NCBI GenBank assembly: GCA_903854455.1
Contig: CAINWJ010000066.1
Coordinates: forward strand, 1 to 12,908
Reading direction: 5' to 3'
Length of the DNA stretch: 12,908 nt
From: Candidatus Peribacteria bacterium
GTDB taxonomy: Bacteria > Patescibacteriota > Gracilibacteria > Peribacterales > Peribacteraceae
The notes under the pieces are model-generated. The model was not told where the DNA came from, ran no database searches, and saw only the letters and a program-made list of their open reading frames with translations. Made by a program: the position numbers and the translations under genes. Positions 1 to 4,916 of the stretch are shown here, piece by piece; the first letter of the stretch is position 1, and the number at the start of each line of letters is the position of its first letter.

Positions 1-1269
1 AACTTTGTAGAGGTTCCACTGGATGTTGGAAATCGTGTTGTAGCGGCTGTCGGGGAAGTGGAAGAGAGATGCAAGCTCCTTCTCCACGAGGAGATTCCTT
101 CGGTGCATGAACCCGTTGATACGACGCTTCCAGAGCGGGTACATCAGGTACTGATTGAAGACCATCGGCATGAAGTCGACCATGATTCGTCGGTTCTTCA
201 GGTGATTGCCGTAGAGATCCTTGAACACGTTGAACGACACCTGCAGGTTATTCGTGATGTCATCCGCACGCTGCCAGGTCTTGGCCGATCCGAAGATGCG
301 GATGCTGGTGTGGTAGCCGCTCATGCCAGCCTTCTCGCCCATGCGCTTGTAGAGCTCTTCTTCCGGCTGGATCATACGGACGAAGGAATCTCCCGAGTGG
401 GAGCCTGGCGCGAAATTTTTTCCATCGGTGGATCCCAGCATGCCGAAGAATATCCCGAAGAACTTGAGGCCCGGAATCTTGTCGAAGATCGATGCTTTCT
501 TGCCTTTGAATGACTGATTTGCCTGAGCCTTCGTCTTCTTGGCCCATGTCTCGGAGAAGACCGGGGTGACGATGACCTGGACACAGGCACGCTCATCCGG
601 CTGCAGTTTACTGAGCGAGTTCGTGATGTCATTCAGCGGATCATCCTGCATGTGATCGAAGAACCGGAGGGGGAACCAGTACTTCTTGTTGGTGCGCATG
701 TTGTACGCCGACAGCTTGTACCCTTTGGGCCAGATGTCCGGCGTCGGACGCGGAGTCACCTCAGCGTTCGGGTAGAACGACGTAATCTGCTTTTCCAGGA
801 TGGACTCGACGTACCTGGGACACAGGACATAGAAAGAAATCAGACCGTCCTCCACATACAACTCGAATGAAATCGTCATGTAGCGGAAAATCCAGAAGTG
901 CATCTGCTGCCAGAATGAAAGCTCTTTGAGCTCATTGATTGCACGGAACAGCTGCTCCATCACGGCGATCTTCTCCTTGAAATCCTTCTCCGTGCGCTTC
1001 TCCTGATCGATCTTGCTGTCGTTACGGGGAAGCATCACCCGCACCGCCATGAGGTTCTTGCTCTGCCACCAGGCATACGTGAAGCGCATCCAGAAGACGA
1101 AGTACTTGAGGAGCGCCAGAACGAGCAGAATGATGAAGGTATTTTCGAGCGGATGCGCGATGAACCAGTCCCACAGATGGACCCAAATGTGGAGATTGAA
1201 TACGTATGAACCCAGAGCGACGAGCCCGATGAGAATTGGCCAGATGAGGAGGCGTATGAGTGTGAGCAC
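1..1269 (-). CDS. N-terminal part of a membrane-anchored VirD4/TraG-like (CPR type IV secretion-like) protein, 3' truncated by window edge
   Basis: One frame stays open on the minus strand from about 1290 to base 1, giving 423 codons with no stop, so the C-terminus lies outside the window. Two hydrophobic segments come first (about residues 4-28 and 37-60). A soluble region follows with KRTEKDFKEKIAVMEQLF, then FELYVEDGLISFYVLCP and, near the edge, a FHFPDSRYNTISNIQWNLYK stretch. From memory, this order (membrane anchor, alpha/beta region, then a HFPDSRYN-like segment ahead of an ATPase domain) is typical of large CPR proteins annotated as VirD4/TraG-like type IV secretion ATPases. The P-loop that would confirm it is not in view. 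An in-frame TAG at 1293-1291 limits the 5' end. The first usual start codon is GTG at 1269, with no clear ribosome binding site; ATA at 1278 sits 10 nt after an AGGA. The gene appears monocistronic, downstream of a TATAAT box. Confidence is high for the coding frame and moderate for the family. Confidence 0.6.
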   Translation of the reverse strand, partial: MLTLIRLLIWPILIGLVALGSYVFNLHIWVHLWDWFIAHPLENTFIILLVLALLKYFVFWMRFTYAWWQSKNLMAVRVMLPRNDSKIDQEKRTEKDFKEKIAVMEQLFRAINELKELSFWQQMHFWIFRYMTISFELYVEDGLISFYVLCPRYVESILEKQITSFYPNAEVTPRPTPDIWPKGYKLSAYNMRTNKKYWFPLRFFDHMQDDPLNDITNSLSKLQPDERACVQVIVTPVFSETWAKKTKAQANQSFKGKKASIFDKIPGLKFFGIFFGMLGSTDGKNFAPGSHSGDSFVRMIQPEEELYKRMGEKAGMSGYHTSIRIFGSAKTWQRADDITNNLQVSFNVFKDLYGNHLKNRRIMVDFMPMVFNQYLMYPLWKRRINGFMHRRNLLVEKELASLFHFPDSRYNTISNIQWNLYKV

Positions 1270-1295
1270 TGGTTCTATTGTGACATTTTCCTATC

Positions 1296-1301
1296 ATTAT
1301 A
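1296..1301 (-). promoter_or_regulatory. Candidate -10 box (TATAAT) for the VirD4-like gene
   Basis: The minus strand reads TATAAT at 1301-1296, a perfect match to the sigma-70 -10 consensus, in the gap between the RlpA-like gene and the VirD4-like gene. No good -35 hexamer sits 16-18 bp upstream. Transcription would start near 1289, about 20 nt before the GTG at 1269. Confidence 0.4.
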
Positions 1302-1323
1302 GCAGAAAAAGGGCTTGATAGAC

Positions 1324-1351
1324 AGCGAAAAGCGGTCAGCGATCAGAAATT
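1324..1351 (+). repeat. Single arm of a 7-bp periodic repeat (AGCGNNN x3 plus AGAAATT)
   Basis: The heptads AGCGAAA, AGCGGTC, AGCGATC and AGAAATT run head to tail at exact 7-bp spacing. AGCGGTC and AGCGATC are the same units found in the two intragenic carB elements (4996-5070 and 6725-6792). No complementary right arm follows here; the 13-bp palindrome at 1352-1380 starts directly after. It looks like a half or decayed element of the same family. Confidence 0.7.
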
Positions 1352-1380
1352 GTAGAGACGCCCCGCCGGGGCGTCTCTAC
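1352..1380. repeat. Perfect 13-bp palindrome with 3-nt loop, 3' of the RlpA-like gene
   Basis: GTAGAGACGCCCC at 1352-1364 is followed by GCC and then its exact reverse complement at 1368-1380. It lies 11 nt beyond the stop of the RlpA-like gene (minus strand). The bases after it on that strand contain no run of T, so it is not a textbook intrinsic terminator. It may protect the mRNA 3' end, or be a dispersed palindromic element; closely similar GTAGAGACGCCCC palindromes are common in other bacterial genomes as I recall. Confidence 0.8.
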
Positions 1381-1391
1381 CGAACACAATG

Positions 1392-2477
1392 CTATGAACC
1401 GCACTCCACCACCTCCGTCGTCAGCGCTCTCGGCGCACCATCCTTGGGTCCGACGAGGAATGTGTACGTGCCTGTGACCGATGGCTTGAATGTGAAGATT
1501 TCCCCTTTGGTCAGCCATGTCTGAAGTCCCTGATGCTCACCGTCCGGATAGATAACGTCACGGACAACGAAGGGCTGAGTGATGCCAGCGGAAAGTACGA
1601 CCGATGCGCCAAGCGGCAGGTAGCGTGGAACGCCCTGCTTCAGCGTGACATCTTTGCGGATCAATCGCTGAGAGCGACGATCCTCGCAATGACCGACAAC
1701 CGACCGGTCACCCAGACGTTCGAAGCGAGCCATGATCTTGCCTTTGGAGCGATCGGCAATGGACGTGAAGGATGCCAGGCTCAGATCCATGTCGCGTCCC
1801 TGTACGTACGGACCGCGGTCATTGATCCGGACAACGACACTCTTGCCGTTTGCAACATTCGTCACCCGCACGAGCGTATTCGCCGGAAATGTCCGATGCG
1901 CTGCCGTAATTGCATACATATCAAACGTCTCGCCGAATGCCGTTCCCTTGCCATGAAAATCCTCGGCGTAGAGGCTGACCTCGTGTTCCTCGGTTGCCAG
2001 CTGCGCATCAACATCACGCATCAACTCGATCAACTGATCCTTTGTCATTGAGGTCGCCTCCACATTGAATGCAATATCGAAATGATCGGCAAGAAGTGGA
2101 ACATCCTGCGGATCAGGAAGTTCAGAGAGTACATGAGAGCCGTCCTCACGGATCTTCTCGACACTGCGCGTGCGGAAAATCCACTTGAGCGCATCTGCCG
2201 GCTTGAGTGGATCGGATGGCGAGAAATGCGTGACGGTGTCATCCAATAACTTCCGGGACTTGGCATACGTAATCTCGGCAAAACCAGGATCGGAGGACGG
2301 CACATCCGCGTAGGGCTTCTCCTTCGTCGTCGGCGCCGGTCTGCCGATGCTCCGCCAGATCAGGAGGAAGCCGTCGCGGCGATTGATGGGTTGTGCTGAA
2401 GCAGATTCGCCATGCGCAGCGACAATCATAGAAGCGGACAGCACGAAGCCGAGGAAGATGGAGAGGTACCGATGCAT
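1392..2477 (-). CDS. RlpA-like double-psi beta-barrel protein with SLH-like N-terminal module (probable secreted murein-acting protein)
   Basis: The protein has 361 residues counted from ATG at 2477. Residues 1-28 form a signal peptide (MHRYLSIFLGFVLSASM then an A-rich end). Residues 54-101 (PYADVPSSDPGF, ITYAKSRKLL, FSPSDPLKPADALKWIF) look like an S-layer-homology module. Residues 166-256 are an RlpA-type DPBB: SLYAEDFHGKGTAFGETFD, ITAAHRTFPANTLVRVTN and VVVRINDRGPYVQGRDMDLS. E183, H194 and D220 are spaced 11 and 26 residues apart, matching the E120/H131/D157 set I recall for Pseudomonas aeruginosa RlpA, so lytic transglycosylase activity on denuded glycan is plausible. About 100 further residues form a beta-rich tail I do not recognise (LPLGASVVLSAGI to the end). 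The frame stays open up to 2549, but that extension is encoded by the REP hairpin and precedes the signal peptide, so I reject it. No clear Shine-Dalgarno is seen. There is no SPOR domain. Confidence 0.85.
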   Translation of the reverse strand: MHRYLSIFLGFVLSASMIVAAHGESASAQPINRRDGFLLIWRSIGRPAPTTKEKPYADVPSSDPGFAEITYAKSRKLLDDTVTHFSPSDPLKPADALKWIFRTRSVEKIREDGSHVLSELPDPQDVPLLADHFDIAFNVEATSMTKDQLIELMRDVDAQLATEEHEVSLYAEDFHGKGTAFGETFDMYAITAAHRTFPANTLVRVTNVANGKSVVVRINDRGPYVQGRDMDLSLASFTSIADRSKGKIMARFERLGDRSVVGHCEDRRSQRLIRKDVTLKQGVPRYLPLGASVVLSAGITQPFVVRDVIYPDGEHQGLQTWLTKGEIFTFKPSVTGTYTFLVGPKDGAPRALTTEVVECGS

Positions 2478-2518
2478 GCGATGAATGTAGCATAGATCCT
2501 TCCTGATTACCCATATAC

Positions 2519-2540
2519 CCGCACCTCTCCGCGGGTGCGG
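2519..2540 (+). repeat. REP-like hairpin, left of the RAYT gene
   Basis: CCGCACCT, a six-base loop CTCCGC and GGGTGCGG form an 8-bp stem (one G-T pair). On the plus strand it is almost identical to the minus-strand reading of the hairpins at 3060-3081 and 3227-3248, so it faces them across the transposase gene. A GTTC follows the stem (GAAC read on the minus strand), where the right-hand copies carry GTAG. Confidence 0.8.
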
Positions 2541-2596
2541 GTTCATCAATTTTAAGAAGATGCGGGTTCATAGATTTAAGGGGGATGCGGGTTCAT
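2536..2596 (+). repeat. Three direct repeats of TGCGGGTTCAT at exact 25-bp period
   Basis: TGCGGGTTCAT begins at 2536, 2561 and 2586. The first copy is the right arm of the REP hairpin plus its GTTC tail; the other two are half-REPs separated by A/T-rich filler (ATTTTAAGAAG, AGATTTAAGGGGG). They end about 10 bp beyond the stop of the transposase. Read on the minus strand each is GAAC plus the foot of a REP stem (CCGCA), the part RAYT proteins are known to recognise in other REP systems. Confidence 0.75.
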
Positions 2597-2605
2597 AGTA
2601 AAAAA

Positions 2606-3037
2606 TCACTCCATCGGCGTTACATACCATTTCCCGGATGCCGATGACCAGGGATACGACTCGGGCGATGACGCCAATCCGGCTTTCACGGGATTGTTAT
2701 GGATGTAACGAAGAACCGCTCCGGAATTCCTCGGAACGATCAGGTAGTACCGACGTTGCCACAATCTCGGAATCCCGAGATCGAACGTGAGACCGGATTT
2801 GTAGCTATTCATGATCATCGCAACCGTACACGGCGATGAGACGCGAAGAAGGAAATGGCAATGGTCGGGCATGATCACAAATCCGTAAAGGATGAACGGA
2901 TACAACGCCTGCACTCTGTACAAGCATTCAACCGCTTCCCGTGCATTGCACGGATGATCGAACACGCATCGCTGATCCAACGTATTCGTCGTCACGAACA
3001 TGGTGGCATCGGATAGAACGGGATGGCGTTGGGTCAT
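2606..3037 (-). CDS. REP-associated tyrosine transposase (RAYT; Y1_Tnp family)
   Basis: The protein has 143 residues. The HUH motif is HCHFLL (H59, H61), following MPD as in the usual PNHIHLL pattern. The catalytic tyrosine is most likely Y111 in YIHNNPVKAGL, with WQRRYYLIV (residues 93-101) before it and the C-terminal YPWSSASGKW typical of RAYTs. The N-terminus (LSDATMFVTTNTLDQRCVF) matches the family beta-strand start, and no key residue is missing, so the gene looks intact. RAYTs are single-strand endonucleases that cut at REP hairpins and are linked to REP spread. This copy is bounded by REP hairpins at 2519-2540, 3060-3081 and 3227-3248, which supports the assignment. Upstream sequence shows only a weak purine patch (GAAAGAA). 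It sits alone between two envelope genes read in the same direction. Confidence 0.92.
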   Translation of the reverse strand: MTQRHPVLSDATMFVTTNTLDQRCVFDHPCNAREAVECLYRVQALYPFILYGFVIMPDHCHFLLRVSSPCTVAMIMNSYKSGLTFDLGIPRLWQRRYYLIVPRNSGAVLRYIHNNPVKAGLASSPESYPWSSASGKWYVTPME

Positions 3038-3059
3038 GAAACGATTCTTTCATGTGCCG

Positions 3060-3085
3060 CCGCACCCGCGGAGGGGTGCGGCTAC
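3060..3085 (-). repeat. REP hairpin with GTAG head, upstream of the RAYT gene
   Basis: Read on the minus strand: GTAG at 3085-3082, then CCGCACCC, loop CTCCGC, then GGGTGCGG, a perfect 8-bp stem. A GTAG or GTRG head 5' of the hairpin is the known recognition mark of REPs used by RAYTs in gamma-proteobacteria. It lies 22 bp from the start codon of the transposase. Confidence 0.85.
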
Positions 3086-3191
3086 ATCAACTTGAATTGA
3101 TGTCATTTTTTTGGCTTATGCATGCGTGATTTTATGTTCTTCATGCCCACGGAACGTCGCACCCACGGGAATCATCGTCGCATTCGCGAAC

Positions 3192-3239
3192 GATTCGCAC
3201 CCACGGGGATTCGCACCCACGGGGATTCGCACCCGCGGA
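3192..3239 (+). repeat. 16-bp direct repeats (GATTCGCACCCACGGG), merging into a REP hairpin
   Basis: GATTCGCACCCACGGG occurs at 3192 and 3208. A third unit at 3224 diverges after CACCC to become the left side of the REP hairpin at 3227-3248. A looser copy (GTCGCACCCACGGG) lies at 3156-3169. The CGCACCC core is one arm of the REP stem, so the array looks like tandem half-REPs. Confidence 0.75.
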
Positions 3240-3252
3240 GGGGTGCGACTAC
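3227..3252 (-). repeat. REP hairpin with GTAG head that contains a gene's stop codon
   Basis: Minus strand: GTAG at 3252-3249, then TCGCACCC, loop CTCCGC, GGGTGCGA. The first base pair (T-A) differs from C-G in the 3060-3081 copy on both sides, a compensatory change. The TAG of the GTAG head is the stop codon of the 3D-domain gene (3251-3249), so the hairpin is the immediate 3' end of that reading frame. Confidence 0.85.
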
Positions 3253-4628
3253 ATATTTTTATATCCCTCCGCCCGCACCTGCTTCCATGCCACTTCAATC
3301 GCTTCGCTTCCCAATAACGCCTTCGTCGTCGGACCAAACACGCCACTGCCTCGGGCACCGGATGACGTTACGATCTTGCGATCAAGCTGGTACTGGCGCA
3401 GTGCCGCCTCGGTGTGTGATCCAAATGTTCCGGTGACATCATCTTCCTTTAAATACCCGATGCCACTCAAAATCGTCTGTAACTGGCTGACATCCTTCCC
3501 GCGGTCGCCGCGGGCGAGTGTCTTGCCCGGAATGACCGACGTGCGGACGTTATCCGTCACCGCCATCTTCATGACCGTCGCCTGTGCACGCACTGCCACG
3601 ACTTTCGCCTTCCACGCCTTGAGGATCACCGCCTGCGTCTTGGGTCCGATGACGCCGGCTCCCGGCTCGTCGGGCTTACCGACGAGAGCATTGTCCTTCT
3701 GGAATGCGAAGACAGCATCCTTAAGCGTTACATCGAATGTCCCGCTGGTACGACCGCGGTACGCGCCGAGGTACCGAAGAACCCGCTGCGCTTGTGCAAC
3801 GTCCTGACCCTTGGCACCGAATTTCATTCCAACGGCCATATCCGGAAGATTGGCTGTCTTGATGGATGAAGCGATCACAAGTGAAGCCGCCGTCAGACGA
3901 TCAACCGATGATCCGTCACCCGGAAGATTGTAGTTATCCAAAAATAACTTCAGAGCATGCTGAGTGGACGGACCGTACTGACCGGTGATGCGTCCCGTGA
4001 AGAGCAGCTGATCCTTGAGTGCATTCTGGAGAATGCGGACGGCGTATGTATCGTCGCCGAACTTGGTCGTCGCCATGAGCTGTACCGGATCACTCTTGGG
4101 AAGTGCAGCCAGAACGCTCCTGTCTGACGGGAACGTACTCAGGTCAAATTTCTCCGCCGGTATCTCCTCGGAACCGGACGGATAGACGATACCGGTCACT
4201 CGACGTGCGCCCCATGCCAGAGCGCGAGCCAATCCTTCCTCGCCCTCGCCCATCCACAAATCAATCCGGTGGACGTCATCTCCCCACTCGATGATGCGAG
4301 ATCCGCGATCGTGAATGGTACCAACACCGAGACCTGGTAACTCAATGACTGTGCCAAATGGATACGTGCTGGGTCCTGCGATCATTCCCGGATAGACCTC
4401 GGTCCCGTCAGCACCGTTCGTGCCCTTGCCGTTGAACATGATCTCCTCCTCATAACTGCCGCGGAAGTAGCAGCACTGATCCGGCTTGGGCGAGTAGTAC
4501 GCCGTAACGACGAACTCCTGCTTGTGCGGCTTCTCGACTGCATACACCGGCGAGAAAATCGATCCCATCATTGAGGTCAGAAGAATCGTTGCCGGATAGA
4601 GACGGAGCTTTTTGATTTGGACGAACAT
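3249..4628 (-). CDS. Secreted 3D-domain (DPBB) protein with three peptidoglycan-binding modules
   Basis: The protein has 459 residues. Residues 1-30 are a signal peptide ending SPVYA. Residues 38-150 form a 3D domain: VTAYYSP start, PFGTVIELPGLGVGTIHDRG with D107, then HRIDLWM with D123, the conserved acidic residues of this MltA-like barrel. Three PG_binding_1 repeats follow at about 187-252, 266-337 and 370-440. The last two are clearest (AKGQDVAQAQRVLRYLGAY, SGTFDVTLKDAVFAFQKDN; GDRGKDVSQLQTILSGIGYL, GTFGSHTEAALRQYQ). The likely role is binding and cleaving or remodelling cell-wall glycan outside the membrane. It is divergent from carB, with a TATACT box about 25 nt before the start and no Shine-Dalgarno. 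The C-terminus (GYKNM) ends directly at the REP head. Confidence 0.85.
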   Translation of the reverse strand: MFVQIKKLRLYPATILLTSMMGSIFSPVYAVEKPHKQEFVVTAYYSPKPDQCCYFRGSYEEEIMFNGKGTNGADGTEVYPGMIAGPSTYPFGTVIELPGLGVGTIHDRGSRIIEWGDDVHRIDLWMGEGEEGLARALAWGARRVTGIVYPSGSEEIPAEKFDLSTFPSDRSVLAALPKSDPVQLMATTKFGDDTYAVRILQNALKDQLLFTGRITGQYGPSTQHALKLFLDNYNLPGDGSSVDRLTAASLVIASSIKTANLPDMAVGMKFGAKGQDVAQAQRVLRYLGAYRGRTSGTFDVTLKDAVFAFQKDNALVGKPDEPGAGVIGPKTQAVILKAWKAKVVAVRAQATVMKMAVTDNVRTSVIPGKTLARGDRGKDVSQLQTILSGIGYLKEDDVTGTFGSHTEAALRQYQLDRKIVTSSGARGSGVFGPTTKALLGSEAIEVAWKQVRAEGYKNM

Positions 4629-4653
4629 TGTGTTTGTGTGGTGAAATCCAATC

Positions 4654-4659
4654 AGTATA
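4654..4659 (-). promoter_or_regulatory. Candidate -10 box (TATACT) for the 3D-domain gene
   Basis: The minus strand reads TATACT at 4659-4654, preceded by TGG. A poor -35 (TTAAAC) lies 17 bp upstream. It predicts a leader of about 20 nt before the ATG at 4628. Confidence 0.4.
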
Positions 4660-4726
4660 CCAGAAAATGACTGTGGGTTTAAGGCTTAAGGACAACAAAA
4701 GATTGATGGTGTCTTGTATGATAAAG

Positions 4727-4756
4727 TTGACATCATAATTGAATTAAAATGAATAT
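4727..4756 (+). promoter_or_regulatory. Candidate carB promoter (TTGACA -35, weak -10)
   Basis: TTGACA at 4727-4732 is a perfect -35 consensus. At 17-18 bp spacing the -10 would be TGAATA or GAATAT, both weak. A second possible -10, TATGAT at 4717-4722, lacks a good -35. The intergenic region lies between divergent genes, so a promoter for carB is expected here. Confidence 0.35.
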
Positions 4757-4762
4757 GAACAT

Positions 4763-4781
4763 CCGGGACGCTGCGTCCCGG
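4763..4781. repeat. Short palindrome CCGGGACGC-T-GCGTCCCGG in the carB leader region
   Basis: Perfect 9-base inverted repeat around a single T (7-bp stem with a 5-nt loop when folded). It sits about 10 bp beyond the candidate promoter, so it would be in the 5' leader of carB mRNA. No T-run follows, so a terminator is unlikely. Confidence 0.65.
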
Positions 4782-4832
4782 CTGCGGAACAAACAATAAC
4801 ATCGAGATCAGATATTGGATGTTTGGCTACCT

Positions 4833-4850
4833 GCAGGGCGGCAGCCCTGC
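4833..4850. repeat. Short palindrome GCAGGGC-GGCA-GCCCTGC upstream of carB
   Basis: A 7-bp perfect stem with a 4-nt loop, the second compact GC hairpin between the candidate carB promoter and the start codon at 4917. Its role is unknown; it could be a dispersed palindrome or a leader structure. Confidence 0.6.
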
Positions 4851-4864
4851 GCTCAAGATGCACA

Positions 4865-4899
4865 TTTTCAATTTTCCATTTTCAATTTTCCATTTCCCC
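4865..4899 (+). repeat. 7-bp periodic T-rich array (TTTTCAA/TTTTCCA) just before the carB start
   Basis: TTTTCAA, TTTTCCA, TTTTCAA, TTTTCCA and TTTCCCC follow each other at exact 7-bp spacing. A roughly complementary A-rich arm (AAAATGAAAATGGAAA, 4981-4996) lies inside the carB reading frame; GAAAATGGAAA is the exact reverse complement of 11 bases within the array. The two arms bracket the start codons at 4917 and 4929. Confidence 0.65.
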
Positions 4900-4916
4900 T
4901 CTACCATCCCGCCGAC

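Noticed and set aside
58..513. Plus-strand reading frame at the left edge
   Set aside because: It is antisense to the continuous minus-strand frame of the VirD4-like gene, which has membrane segments and a consistent composition.
1352..1380. Intrinsic terminator for the RlpA-like gene
   Set aside because: The stem is strong but no T-run follows on the minus strand; listed as a palindrome only.
2478..2549. Upstream extension of the RlpA-like gene to ATG 2549
   Set aside because: The added residues are encoded by the REP hairpin and precede a clear signal peptide starting at 2477.
2536..3239. CRISPR array from the 25-bp and 16-bp spaced repeats
   Set aside because: Repeat cores are only about 11-16 bp, spacers are absent or short A/T filler, and no cas genes are present; half-REPs explain them.
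4815..4916. Longer carB start at ATG 4815
   Set aside because: It would translate the hairpin at 4833-4850 and the T-rich heptad array as protein (HFQFSIFNFPFPLYH); this looks like non-coding repeat that happens to be open.
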